Assembly (NCBI RefSeq): GCF_011405655.1
Contig: NZ_AP022829.1
Span: 853,001-917,000 of the forward strand
From: Adlercreutzia hattorii
GTDB taxonomy: Bacteria; Actinomycetota; Coriobacteriia; Coriobacteriales; Eggerthellaceae
Reading direction: 5' to 3'
Length of the DNA: 64,000 bases
Below, piece after piece: positions 8,900 to 17,421 of the stretch. The notes beneath the pieces were generated by a model, which saw only the letters and a program-made list of their open reading frames with translations, was not told the DNA's origin and did not search any database. The position numbers and the translations under genes are program-made. Numbering within the stretch: the stretch's first letter is position 1; each line of letters opens with the position of its first letter.

Positions 8900-10201
8900 C
8901 TACAGCCAAAGCCCCGTGTTCCCCATCAGGTAGAGAGGGACGTTGGTGAGCCAGTCTTGCTCGCGGTAGTCGGAAAGCGAGAAGCGCCGGGCCTGAACTT
9001 CCGGGTACTTTTCCTTGAAGCTGCGCAGGCTCTTGGCGCGCAGGTTCTCCTCGGCTTTTACCTCGATGGCGTAGACGGCACCGGCCGACTGCACGAGGAA
9101 GTCCACTTCTCCCCGGGAGTTCTCGGCGGACCAGTAATAGGGGACAAGCCCACAGCTTGCTATAAGCTCTTGGCACGCGTACTGCTCGGTGAGCGCCCCT
9201 TTGAATTCCTCGAAAAGGGTGTTGCCTTCGATGATACTCTTGCTGTCCAGTTCACTCATAGCGCCGAGCAGGCCCACGTCTAGCAGGAACACCTTAAAAG
9301 CGCTCGGATCTCGATAGGCCTTGAGGGGGATGCCTGGTTTGGATACGCGCGGCACCTGGTAGATAAGGCCGGCTTGCCTCAGCCACGTGAGGGCGCTCTC
9401 GAACTCCTTCGCCCGGGCGCCCTTCGCGAGGCGGCCGAAGATGAACTTCTTGTTCTCTTGGGATAGGTGAGCGACGACGGAGTCCCACACGGCGAAGACC
9501 CGTTCGGCCTCGCGGGGGGCGATGTGCTTGGAGAAGTCGCGCTCGTAGTCGGCGAGGATCCGCTTCTGAACGGCCCGTGCGTCATCGTAGCTCCTGCTGT
9601 CGAGAAACGCGCTGACTGCCTCGGGCATCCCCCCGACGAAATAGTAGGTTTTCAAAAGGGCGATCGCCCGTGATTTGAAGGCCTGGATGAGCGCCGGGTT
9701 CGGGTTCTGCAATGAGGCCAGGAACTGCTCTCCTTCGGCCGCTAAGGCGAACTCTTCGAAGGAAAGGGGGTAGAGGTCGAGTGCTTCCACCTTCCCCACG
9801 GGAAAGCCCGTCCCGCTTTGGAGAAGGATTCCCAGCAAAGAGCCAGCGGCTACGACCGAGAAACCACGCGGATCCTCATCGAAGTACTTGAGGGCCGTGA
9901 GCGCCTTGGGGTTTTCCTGGACTTTGTCGAACACGATGAGGGTCGAGTCGGGCTCGATGGTGACGCCGGTTTGCAGCTGGAGGCCGGCGATGAGAACGTC
10001 GATGTCGTACCCGGTGTCGAACAGCTCGCGCATGGCTGAGTTGTTGTCCATATTCACATAAGCGACGCTCTTGTAATGGCGCCTTCCGAATTCTTTGATG
10101 AGCCACGTCTTTCCCACCTGGCGAGCCCCGTTGATGATAAGGGGCTTCCTGCAAGGATTCTCGCGCCATGCTTCGAGATCACGCATGAGAAAACGTTCCA
10201 T
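8900..10201 (-). CDS. DUF4143-type AAA ATPase (ATP-binding protein)
   Basis: 433 residues. N-terminal AAA domain with Walker A GARQVGKT (residues 25-32) and a C-terminal DUF4143 region carrying a restriction-endonuclease-like motif (GEVDFLV followed by AIEVKA). Members of this large family are common in gut bacteria and archaea; function is not settled. The Walker B strand reads LIVFDKVQ: the residue after Asp92 is Lys93 where family members usually have Glu, so ATP hydrolysis may be impaired. AAGGAGG precedes the ATG complementary to 10199-10201. Ends 16 bases from the convergent TorD gene. Confidence 0.85.
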   Translation of the reverse strand: MERFLMRDLEAWRENPCRKPLIINGARQVGKTWLIKEFGRRHYKSVAYVNMDNNSAMRELFDTGYDIDVLIAGLQLQTGVTIEPDSTLIVFDKVQENPKALTALKYFDEDPRGFSVVAAGSLLGILLQSGTGFPVGKVEALDLYPLSFEEFALAAEGEQFLASLQNPNPALIQAFKSRAIALLKTYYFVGGMPEAVSAFLDSRSYDDARAVQKRILADYERDFSKHIAPREAERVFAVWDSVVAHLSQENKKFIFGRLAKGARAKEFESALTWLRQAGLIYQVPRVSKPGIPLKAYRDPSAFKVFLLDVGLLGAMSELDSKSIIEGNTLFEEFKGALTEQYACQELIASCGLVPYYWSAENSRGEVDFLVQSAGAVYAIEVKAEENLRAKSLRSFKEKYPEVQARRFSLSDYREQDWLTNVPLYLMGNTGLWL

Positions 10202-10355
10202 TGGCAGCCTCCTTGCTCAGTGCACGTTACAAGTATACAAAAACAAGGACGTAAAAGTGTCAAAACCCACACAAATCAGGACGTAATGGGAGATATTGCC
10301 ATGGTGCTCCATCCGTCTCGGCGAGAGAGGCCCCGGGCGAGGCCGAGCAGATCAG

Positions 10356-10592
10356 CTAGCCGTTCCTCCGCTCCTGCTCCCACACGAAGCGAAGGTTGTC
10401 GGGGCCTTCTGCCCATTGGCGGGAGGAGAAGTCGAAGAGCAGCTCATAGGTGCGCGATGAGGCGAAGGCGTCCAGTGCATCATCGAAGGGAACGCCGGTG
10501 TCGTCGCACCAGTCTTCCAGCATGGTTCGCATCACCACAACGGCGCACGCTTCGCGCTGCTCGTCGGTCACGGCCTCTTCGTCAAATCCCAT
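10356..10592 (-). CDS. Small acidic hypothetical protein, possibly antitoxin-like
   Basis: 78 residues starting MGFDEEAVTDEQREACAVVV and containing SSRTYELLFDFSSRQWAEGP. The length, acidic character and Y-x-x-L-x-D-F-x-x-x-x-W-x-E-G-P pattern resemble small proteins often encoded beside DUF3990 (ADP-ribosyltransferase-like) proteins. Its start codon overlaps the stop of the upstream 31-codon fragment by 11 bases, suggesting translational coupling. Antitoxin role is inference only. Confidence 0.55.
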   Translation of the reverse strand: MGFDEEAVTDEQREACAVVVMRTMLEDWCDDTGVPFDDALDAFASSRTYELLFDFSSRQWAEGPDNLRFVWEQERRNG

Positions 10593-10677
10593 AGGGCTCG
10601 CTCCCCTCGAACGTAAGGCATTCGATGGAAGCGTAACTGCCGTGGTAGAGGGTGAGATCGTCTTTCAAAGCTAGCAT
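10582..10677 (-). pseudogene. Fragment resembling the N-terminus of a DUF3990 protein
   Basis: 31 codons starting MLALKDDLTLYHGSYASIE and stopping at EPYGI. The LYHGS motif near the N-terminus is characteristic of DUF3990 proteins, which are normally well over 100 residues, so this looks like the truncated head of such a gene. It is fused by an 11-base overlap (ATGGGATTTGA) to the small downstream gene. No strong ribosome binding site. It may be a decayed toxin-like gene whose small partner survives. Confidence 0.45.
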
Positions 10678-10713
10678 AGCGAATACCCTTTTGCGGTAAG
10701 GTAGGTCTCGATG

Positions 10714-10743
10714 TTGTCGAGGGCTTGCGGGTTGAACTACAAT
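10714..10743 (+). promoter_or_regulatory. Candidate sigma-70-type promoter for the DJ-1 family gene
   Basis: -35 TTGTCG (10714-10719), 18-bp spacer, -10 TACAAT (10738-10743); a start 62 bases downstream is preceded by AAAGGA. It overlaps the 5' end region of the oppositely oriented 10582-10677 fragment. Confidence 0.5.
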
Positions 10744-10804
10744 GGGGCGCTGGACAGAGGCGCTCATTGCGGGGTGCTGGAAGGCTCTCTTGAAAGGACA
10801 AATT

Positions 10805-11359
10805 ATGGCGAAATCGGCAGTGGTGTTTGTGGCGAACGGGTGCGAGCCCGTGGAGGTGGTGGCCCCGGTGGACGCGCTTCGGCGCGGCGGGGTGGACGTG
10901 GTGCTCGCTGCCGTGTCCGACGATCTGACCGTGCGGGCGGCCCAAGCGGTGACGCTTCAGGCCGATGCGCCGCTTTCCACCCTCGATCTGACGCAGTTCG
11001 ATATTGCCATCGTGCCCGGCGGCTCGGTGGGCGTTGACAACCTGGGCAAGAGCCAACGTGTCGTGGCCGAGCTCACGCGCCGCATGGAAGCCGGCGAGTA
11101 CGTGGCCGCCATCTGCGCCGGGCCCATGGTGCTCGCCAACGCGGGGCTGCTCACCGGGCGCAAGGCCGTGTGCTACCCGGGCTGCGAGGAAGGCTGGCCG
11201 GCCGACATCTACCAGGCGGGCAAGGACGTCTTCGTCGATGGAAACCTTATCACTGCCACGGGCCCCGGCACGGCGCTGTCCTTCGGCATCCAAATTTTGC
11301 GTTCGCTTGAAGGCGACAAGGTTGCCGATGAAGTGGCTTCGGGGATGCTGCTGAAATAA
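10805..11359 (+). CDS. DJ-1/PfpI family protein
   Basis: 184 residues with the flavodoxin-like fold of the DJ-1/ThiJ/PfpI superfamily. The nucleophile-elbow cysteine is Cys104 in AAICAGP, and the acidic partner Glu early in the protein is seen in ANGCEPVE. Related bacterial proteins (YajL/DJ-1 type) act in oxidative or carbonyl stress protection as glyoxalase or chaperone; the exact reaction cannot be read here. Start at ATG 10805 with AAAGGA upstream; an ATG at 10742 is in frame but lies on the promoter -10. Monocistronic, followed by a strong hairpin. Confidence 0.85.
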   Translation: MAKSAVVFVANGCEPVEVVAPVDALRRGGVDVVLAAVSDDLTVRAAQAVTLQADAPLSTLDLTQFDIAIVPGGSVGVDNLGKSQRVVAELTRRMEAGEYVAAICAGPMVLANAGLLTGRKAVCYPGCEEGWPADIYQAGKDVFVDGNLITATGPGTALSFGIQILRSLEGDKVADEVASGMLLK

Positions 11360-11651
11360 CCATCGCATTGCCATTGCGCGACGAGGGTCGCGTAGCAACG
11401 GGCGAAGGGGCGGCGCAGGAAGCGCAACCCCTTCGCCCGTCGTGCGTTTCGAGTCGAAACCTTCTCACCCATTCTCGGGTATATTTCGCATTTTCCCAGG
11501 TAGTCAGTGGGTGAATACCCGAATGCGGGCGATGTGCGGCCTGCTGCATCCTGTTTAAGATACGTCCCGTTCGGTTCGCTTATGGGAGGGCCGGATGCGT
11601 ACCGGTTCACGTAAGGGAGGGCCGGGCGCGAACCGTCTTTAGGAGGATGCA
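11360..11651. other. Intergenic region with hairpin and alternative dyads upstream of a flavoprotein
   Basis: 292 bases. After the hairpin at 11398-11440 comes a block with two overlapping inverted repeats: TCACCCA (11465-11471) with TGGGTGA (11508-11514), and CATTCTCGGGTAT (11470-11482) with ATACCCGAATG (11515-11525). The two pairings overlap, so they could be a regulator-binding region for the paired LuxR or alternative RNA folds. No promoter is clear enough to call. Confidence 0.4.
11398..11440 (+). terminator. Strong hairpin after the DJ-1 gene, possible terminator
   Basis: Perfect 13-bp stem, ACGGGCGAAGGGG (11398-11410) with CCCCTTCGCCCGT (11428-11440), and a 17-base loop. No T-run follows, so it is either a factor-assisted terminator or an RNA stability structure. 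Confidence 0.45.
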
Positions 11652-13367
11652 ATGGAAACCAATCTTTCCCGTCGTGGATTTCTGACCGGTGCCGCCGCGG
11701 CCGGTGCCCTGGCCGCCATGGGCCTTGCGGGCTGCGCGCCGACCCCCGCGGCCGAGGGCGGCACGAAGACCGCCGACACCGGTGCTGCGGCCGCGACAAG
11801 CTGGCGCGACAAGCCGGAGATGCCCACGGAATTCGTGGAAACCGTTGACGCCGACATCGTGGTTGTGGGCGCGGGCAACGGGGGCCTTGTGGCCGCCACC
11901 ACCGCCGCCCAGAACGGCGCGAAGGTGGTCGTGCTGGAGAAGGCCGGCGCCATCGCCGCCGCCCGCGAGGCCATCGGCGCTCTGAATTCCAAACTGGCCC
12001 CCGACCATCAGGAAGACGTGCCGACGCTTTTGAACCACGCCAACCAGACCCAGGCCGGCGACGCGAACATGCTCATGTACAAGACCTGGGCCGAGAAGTC
12101 CGGTGAGATGATCGAGTGGATGGCCGACACGCTGGGCCCCAAGGGCATGCTCTTCCCCTTCGAGTGGCACTGCCCCGACGACCCGCATGCCTACTATCCG
12201 GCCATGTGCTACAACCCCTGCCTCGATGAGTACAATCCGGACGGCCCGAACTACACTTCCTACACGCACCTCGAAGTCATGGCCGATGTGTTCACCACCG
12301 ATCTCGGCGGCGAGATCCGCTTCGAAACGCCCGCACAGCAGCTCCTCATCGACGAGGCCGGCCGCGTGACCGGCGTGGTGGCCGAGGGCAAGGAGGGCTT
12401 TGTCCAGGTGAACGCCGCCAAGGGCGTCATCATCTGCACCGGCGGCTACGGCGCCAACAACGAGATGCTGGCCGATCTGGCTCCCGGCAACTCGGCCTGG
12501 TGCGCCCTGCGCGATTCGGTGACCGAGACCGGCGACGGCATCCGCATGGCGCTGTGGGCCGGCGCCGAGCTTGAGGCCGGCGGCGCCTGCATGATCTGGA
12601 ACCGCGCCATTCTGCCCGACGGCTTCGAGTTCAACGAGGACCGCATGGGCGGCGACATCTTCCTGCCCGGCAGCCAGCCCTTCCTGCACGTGAACGTGAA
12701 CGGCGAGCGCTTCATGAACGAGGATCAGTGCTATCCCATGAGCTACGCCGCCGGCGCGAACCAGCCGAAGCACTACAGCTGGATCGTCTGGGACGGCAAC
12801 TACTGGGACGACATCGCCCAGTTCGACACCTGCGGCTGCTCTCGCTTGTACCCGGCGCCCTCCGGCACCGCCTTCAACGCTGATGTGTACGACTGCGAGG
12901 CCATGTCCAAGGAGCACCTGGACGAGTTCTGGCTGAATCCGCGCCTGGAGGCCGGCACGCTGAAGAAGGCCGACACCTTAGAGGCGCTCGCCGACATGAT
13001 GGAGTTCGACGCCGACCAGAAGGCCACGTTCCTGGCCACGGTGGAGCGCTACAACGGCCTGGTGGCCGCAGGCGAGGACACCGACTTCGGCAAGCCGGCC
13101 TATCGCCTCTCCGACGTGGAGACCGCGCCCTTCTTTGCGGCGCGCATCGGCGGCGAGCTTCTGGTGACCATTCACGGCGTCATCACGGACGTGAACTCCC
13201 AGCCGCTCAAGAACGACGGCACGCCCATCGAGGGCCTGTACGTCTGCGGCAACGACCAGGGCGGCTTCTATCCGCACAACTACCCGAGCAACTTCACGGG
13301 CATCAACGCCGGCCGCACGGCCACCTTCGCCCGCATCGCCGCCAAGCACGCCTTGGGCGTGGAATAG
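11652..13367 (+). CDS. Tat-exported FAD-dependent reductase (fumarate reductase flavoprotein family)
   Basis: 571 residues. N-terminal Tat signal (SRRGFLTGAAAAGALAAMG) ends in LAGC, predicting an exported, probably lipid-anchored enzyme. After about residue 70 the FAD-binding Rossmann motif appears (DADIVVVGAGNGGL), followed by the FAD-binding_2/succinate dehydrogenase flavoprotein fold; GVIICTGGYGANNE is the second family signature. No CxxCH haem motif, so electrons must come from a separate carrier. These proteins act as terminal reductases for varied organic acceptors; substrate unknown. Start at ATG 11652 after AGGAGG. It runs tail-to-tail into a membrane LuxR gene, an arrangement repeated at 51-54 kb. 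Confidence 0.88.
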   Translation: METNLSRRGFLTGAAAAGALAAMGLAGCAPTPAAEGGTKTADTGAAAATSWRDKPEMPTEFVETVDADIVVVGAGNGGLVAATTAAQNGAKVVVLEKAGAIAAAREAIGALNSKLAPDHQEDVPTLLNHANQTQAGDANMLMYKTWAEKSGEMIEWMADTLGPKGMLFPFEWHCPDDPHAYYPAMCYNPCLDEYNPDGPNYTSYTHLEVMADVFTTDLGGEIRFETPAQQLLIDEAGRVTGVVAEGKEGFVQVNAAKGVIICTGGYGANNEMLADLAPGNSAWCALRDSVTETGDGIRMALWAGAELEAGGACMIWNRAILPDGFEFNEDRMGGDIFLPGSQPFLHVNVNGERFMNEDQCYPMSYAAGANQPKHYSWIVWDGNYWDDIAQFDTCGCSRLYPAPSGTAFNADVYDCEAMSKEHLDEFWLNPRLEAGTLKKADTLEALADMMEFDADQKATFLATVERYNGLVAAGEDTDFGKPAYRLSDVETAPFFAARIGGELLVTIHGVITDVNSQPLKNDGTPIEGLYVCGNDQGGFYPHNYPSNFTGINAGRTATFARIAAKHALGVE

Positions 13368-13423
13368 GGCGACCGCTCGCTTTTCCCGAGCCTGCCAACC
13401 CTCCCTTCAGCAGGCGTTTTTCA

Positions 13424-13451
13424 GGGCTCCCCTTCGAGGGAGCCCATTTTT
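13424..13451 (+). terminator. Intrinsic terminator of the flavoprotein gene
   Basis: Stem GGGCTCCC (13424-13431) / GGGAGCCC (13438-13445) followed by ATTTTTG. Located between the convergent flavoprotein and LuxR genes; the T-run side serves the + strand gene. Confidence 0.8.
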
Positions 13452-13466
13452 GCGTTTTGGCCAAAA

Positions 13467-15086
13467 TCACTGTCGCACGAGGTCGATGAGCTCTTGGCGG
13501 GAGTGGACGCCCAGTTTTGCGTAGATATGCTTGGCGTGGGTGGCCGCCGTCTCGCGGCTGATGATGAGCTCGTCGCGGATGTAGGGGATGGAACGGCCCT
13601 GGGCGAGCAACGCGAGCACCTCGGTCTCGCGCGGCGTGAGGCCGCCGACGCGGGCGAGCTCGTCGATGCGCGCCGCGCCGTGCACCTCGCCAGATGCGTC
13701 GGCGGTTGGTGCGGTAGTGGGCGCCGGTGCATCCGGCTGAGGCTCACCGGGCTGGTCCATGGCATCGTGGGCATCCGGCGATTCGGTCACGAGGCCCTTC
13801 CCATGCGCGTGGGGCTGATCCTTTGCGGTCTCGGGGATGCGCAGGAATGTGGAGGTCTCGCCCATAACGGCCATAGTGACCGTCACGAGAACGACGATGC
13901 ACCCCACGCTCACCGCGGTGAGCCCCGTCGGCTGCGCCAACATCAGCGGTTCGAGAACGATCCACAAAACGAGGCCGAGAAGGTCGCCCGCATGCACGAA
14001 CAGCCATCCCAAGCTTGAGGCCTGGGCGGGGGTCGCGCGGCCGGCGGCGGCGTAGTTGGCGAAGTAGATCTGGGCGATCAGGCAGAAGGTGAAACGGCCT
14101 CCGAGCGATGCGGCCACGGCAACAAGGGCGCCGGCCTGCCCGAGCAGGATGACGGCCGCAAATCCGATGACCAGGGTGGGGCACATCCAGCGGTAGAGGA
14201 AGAACAGGGATATGCGGCGCGGTCCCGAAATGGCCATGGCCGCCACCACGGCCATCATGAGCGCGCTGAACAGCAGGATGGCTTGAAGGGGGATGCCCTC
14301 CACCCGCTCGGCGCTCATCATGCCCGCGATGCTCACGATGGAGAACACGACGAGGATGCCGAACCCCGTGCGCCCGAGCCCCGCCAAGGGGGAGCGCTGC
14401 TCGGTTGCGAAGCGATGGGCGGTTGCGAGCGCCTCTTCGGTGCGGGCGGCTTCTGGCGTCCACGCGAGATGGAAACAGAGGCCGGACAAAAGCGGCAGCG
14501 CCGCGGCGACGGCAACGGGCACCCAACCGTCCATGGCGGATACCAGAAGCACGATGACGGCGGCGGATACCGCGGAAACCGGCGCGAGCCATTCCGCTCG
14601 ATCTCGGGGGATGACGGCGTAGTACTCGCCCCACATCGCCCACAGAAGTGCGCTTCCGATGCCCGTGGCCACGGCGCCGATGCCGAAGAGCGCAGCGTTA
14701 AGCCCCGGATCGGCGACGGAGACGAACATGAAAGGAGTGCTCGCGGCCGTAAGGGCGGGGGCGACGACGAAGAGGGGGCGATGGCTTGTGGGCGAGCCGA
14801 TGCGCGGCTCGGCGAGCACGATGGCCGCCAGCGTCGCCACGGATGCGGCCAAGGGGAGCACGGCGTAGAAGAGCGCGGCGCCCATCGAGGAGGCTCCGGA
14901 GGACGCGCCAGCTGCAGCTTCGCCCGCATCCGGGATCGCATCCCCGCTCAGCACGCCGGCGGCGTTGGTGTAGAACACGCAGAACACCCAGGCGAGCAGA
15001 AACGCCCACCCCAACTGCCGCAGCGGCGCGACCTCTCGGCGCTCGCCGTTCTGCGGCGCCAGCCATATCGCGAAGCGTTCCTTCAC
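13467..15086 (-). CDS. Membrane-bound LuxR-family regulator
   Basis: 539 residues. The first roughly 400 residues are a series of about 12 hydrophobic segments; a proline/acidic linker follows and the C-terminal 65 residues are a LuxR/FixJ-type helix-turn-helix (GLTPRETEVLALLAQGRSIP, RETAATHAKHIYAKLGVHSR). This domain pairing is expanded in Eggerthellaceae and is thought to sense a substrate at the membrane and activate a nearby reductase gene. Start is GTG (complement of 15084-15086) after GGAAAGGGAGG. Convergent with the flavoprotein at 11652, its probable target (inference). Confidence 0.88.
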   Translation of the reverse strand: MKERFAIWLAPQNGERREVAPLRQLGWAFLLAWVFCVFYTNAAGVLSGDAIPDAGEAAAGASSGASSMGAALFYAVLPLAASVATLAAIVLAEPRIGSPTSHRPLFVVAPALTAASTPFMFVSVADPGLNAALFGIGAVATGIGSALLWAMWGEYYAVIPRDRAEWLAPVSAVSAAVIVLLVSAMDGWVPVAVAAALPLLSGLCFHLAWTPEAARTEEALATAHRFATEQRSPLAGLGRTGFGILVVFSIVSIAGMMSAERVEGIPLQAILLFSALMMAVVAAMAISGPRRISLFFLYRWMCPTLVIGFAAVILLGQAGALVAVAASLGGRFTFCLIAQIYFANYAAAGRATPAQASSLGWLFVHAGDLLGLVLWIVLEPLMLAQPTGLTAVSVGCIVVLVTVTMAVMGETSTFLRIPETAKDQPHAHGKGLVTESPDAHDAMDQPGEPQPDAPAPTTAPTADASGEVHGAARIDELARVGGLTPRETEVLALLAQGRSIPYIRDELIISRETAATHAKHIYAKLGVHSRQELIDLVRQ

Positions 15087-15134
15087 GGCCCTCCCTTTCC
15101 AATCCTCCTCATTGTAACGCGAATGACGCGAAGG

Positions 15135-16238
15135 CTATCGCAGCTTGAAGGTCATGGCGACGGGGTTGTGGTCGGAGTAGGCGAAGTCCAGATCCACGGT
15201 GGAGCAGTCGAGGCATTCCACGTTGTCGGAGTAGATGAACGTGTCCATGACCCAGCGGTCGTTGGTGCCGTCGTAGGGGCGCCCGGCGTCGCGGCAGGTG
15301 GCGGCGTCGGGGAAGGCGGCGGTGCCCGTCTCATTGAGCTTCGCCTTGGCGGCCACCGTGAAGCCCTCTGGCACGCCAGCGAAGTCGTAGGGCTTCGCCC
15401 AGCTTTCCACAACCTGGGTTGCATTGCCGTACACCTCGCCGGAGACGCCGATCATGTCGTGGTTGTAGTCGCCGCCGGCGATGACGTAGTTGCCCGCCGC
15501 CCGCTCGGCCGTCATGTCCTCGTAGAGCTTCTCGCGCTGGGCCGCCATGATAGAGGCATCGGCTCCGTAGGCGGACAGATGCACGTTGAAGAGCACCAGC
15601 TCCGCGTCGCCTGCCGGCACCCGCACGATGGAGTAGCAGCGATCCAGGTCGAGGAACTTGCTAAAACTGTCTGAAATGGGGAGGCTCTTGCGCACCGGGT
15701 CGCTCACGGGCAGGCGCGAGAACGTGGCCAGACCCGCGCGGTTGGCGCCGTGAGGTGCGTAGAGGGGCCAGGCGAGGAAGGCCGAGTCGTAGTTCTGGCA
15801 GAACACCGACCAGTCGCTCGGAAACTGGGTGCGCAGAAGCTCGTACTCGTCGATGTGGTGGCTGCGGGTGCCGTCTATATCCACTTCTTGGAAGAGGACG
15901 AAATCCGGCGAGAGTGCGCGCAGGGCCTCGGCCGAGCCGAGAATGTCCTCGCGCACCACCTCGGGGCTTTCGGCCACCGATCCGCCTCCGCCGTCCATGA
16001 AGAAGTCGAAGTCGCGGTTGTAGGCGCCGAAGCCGAGGTTGGCCGTCACCACGGTGAACTCCTCATCAGCGGAAACGACCGGCGCAGCCTCGTCGGCGGC
16101 CAAAGGAGCGTCCACGGCGAGCGCCAGATTGTCGGGGAGTCGCTCGTAGGTGATCATGACGTAGGCGACGTAGGCGAGGGCCGCAGCCAGAAGCGCGCCG
16201 AGCAACGCGAGCAGAATCGTAATTATGCGTTTGGCCAC
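15135..16238 (-). CDS. Membrane-anchored endonuclease/exonuclease/phosphatase-family protein
   Basis: 367 residues. A single N-terminal membrane helix (ITILLALLGALLAAALAYVA) anchors an outward-facing domain of the EEP (DNase I-like) fold: TVVTANLG near the start, the metal Glu in VLFQEVD, HLSAYG, GGDYNHD in the middle and YSDHNPVAMTF at the C-terminus. Such proteins hydrolyse phosphodiesters (DNA, phospholipid headgroups); the substrate is not evident. I place the start at GTG (complement of 16236-16238) because GAAGGAG is seven bases upstream; an ATG 39 bases further out lacks such a site. Confidence 0.82.
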   Translation of the reverse strand: MAKRIITILLALLGALLAAALAYVAYVMITYERLPDNLALAVDAPLAADEAAPVVSADEEFTVVTANLGFGAYNRDFDFFMDGGGGSVAESPEVVREDILGSAEALRALSPDFVLFQEVDIDGTRSHHIDEYELLRTQFPSDWSVFCQNYDSAFLAWPLYAPHGANRAGLATFSRLPVSDPVRKSLPISDSFSKFLDLDRCYSIVRVPAGDAELVLFNVHLSAYGADASIMAAQREKLYEDMTAERAAGNYVIAGGDYNHDMIGVSGEVYGNATQVVESWAKPYDFAGVPEGFTVAAKAKLNETGTAAFPDAATCRDAGRPYDGTNDRWVMDTFIYSDNVECLDCSTVDLDFAYSDHNPVAMTFKLR

Positions 16239-16558
16239 AAAGGCTCCTTCGACGAGAGAGAAATCCATCTGGATCATTGTACTTCACGGCGATACACGGG
16301 CCATTGTGAAATACCGTAGCTTAACCCTATCGTTAGGCAGTCGCATTAGATGACTAAAAACTCACCATTGGATTTGAATCTGAACACTCTGTATCCAGAT
16401 AATGACAGGGAGGTAACAGAGACCTGACGCGACAGCGACAAGCTAGAGGAAGCTATAAGGTACGCTCCATCGGATTGCACAGGCAGCAAGCATTCCCCTA
16501 TGGCACCCATTCTTGCGGGTTTGTCGCCCGGGTGCGCTTAAGAGACAGGAGGTCCCTC
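16239..16558. other. Divergent intergenic region, EEP protein / TetR regulator
   Basis: 320 bases, less GC-rich than its surroundings around 16320-16410. Only a 25-codon frame (16350-16427, no ribosome site) is open in it, which I do not call a gene. It should hold the promoters of both flanking genes; no convincing operator dyad was found. Confidence 0.4.
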
Positions 16559-17197
16559 ATGCAGTCGAACAAGAAGAGCACTCGAGGTGTAGCGACGCGC
16601 GAGGTACTCCGCAGCAACGACACGGCCAAGCGCTCGGCGGAGATCGTTGTCGCCGCGCGCGAGCTGTACGAGGAGAAGGGCCTGGCCCGCACCTCCATCC
16701 AGGACATCACCAACCACGTGGGCGTGACGCGCTCGCTGTTCTACCACTACTTCCAGAACAAGGAAGAAGTGACGAGCGCCGTGCTCGACCAGTACATCAC
16801 CGATTTTCTGGAGGCCATGCAGCACTGGCACGAGAGCCAGACGGCGCTGGCCACCGATGAGTCGCTGCACTCCATGGTGAAGATCATGCGCATGGTGCTG
16901 TTCGAGAAGAACACCTTCCGCATGGCCCTTTCCACCCAGGAGAATGCGGCGCTGTACCTGGATTTCCTCAACCGCTTCGCCGCCCAGGGCGCCGAGTTCA
17001 TGGTGACGCACCCCATGGTGGAGCAGACGAAGTACGGCGAGCAGTCCGACCATCTGTACGAGACGTTCTACGTGCTCATCGTGGGACTGGTGAGCTATCT
17101 GCGCTCGCACCCGGATGTGGAGGACGAGGTGCTCATCGATGTGGTCACCCGCATGCTCAACATCCAGCAGGCCGAGGAGGCCCGCGAGCTCGCTTAA
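16559..17197 (+). CDS. TetR-family transcriptional regulator
   Basis: 212 residues. N-terminal TetR helix-turn-helix: IVVAARELYEEKGLARTS, then IQDITNHVGVTRSLFYHYF followed by NKEEV. The C-terminal ligand domain is unclassified. Start at ATG 16559 with ACAGGAGGT upstream. It lies 224 bases before, and on the same strand as, the glycosidase-galK-galT operon, so it may control that operon, but it could equally be autonomous. Confidence 0.9.
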   Translation: MQSNKKSTRGVATREVLRSNDTAKRSAEIVVAARELYEEKGLARTSIQDITNHVGVTRSLFYHYFQNKEEVTSAVLDQYITDFLEAMQHWHESQTALATDESLHSMVKIMRMVLFEKNTFRMALSTQENAALYLDFLNRFAAQGAEFMVTHPMVEQTKYGEQSDHLYETFYVLIVGLVSYLRSHPDVEDEVLIDVVTRMLNIQQAEEARELA

Positions 17198-17366
17198 TTC
17201 GGGGCTCCGCACTGCTTCTGGTTGGAAGGTCGGCGATCTTGCCGAGCTGCTCTGGCGCTCTCCGCGGCCGGATTCTGCGTCGCGCCGGCGTTGCGCGGCG
17301 GTATGGCGAATCGGTTACGATCTGCGCGCCGCGCCGCCTATCGGCTATCATCTTACTCGTAAGTCA

Positions 17367-17397
17367 ACGGGCCCGCCCGCGCAAGCGGCGGGCCCGT
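17367..17397 (+). other. Leader hairpin before the galactose operon
   Basis: Perfect 11-bp stem ACGGGCCCGCC (17367-17377) / GGCGGGCCCGT (17387-17397), loop of nine bases, 24 bases ahead of the GH2 start codon. No T-run. It sits in the presumed mRNA leader, between the TetR gene and the operon; either end-of-transcript hairpin for tetR or a leader structure. Confidence 0.5.
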
Positions 17398-17421
17398 GCG
17401 CGATTGCGGGAAGGAGGGGCC

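Noticed and set aside
16350-16427. 25-codon open frame starting MTKNSPLDLN
   Set aside because: No ribosome binding site and no recognisable similarity; within an AT-richer promoter region.
16475-16558. Upstream in-frame start for the TetR gene
   Set aside because: ACAGGAGGT sits directly before ATG 16559, and the upstream residues are not TetR-like.
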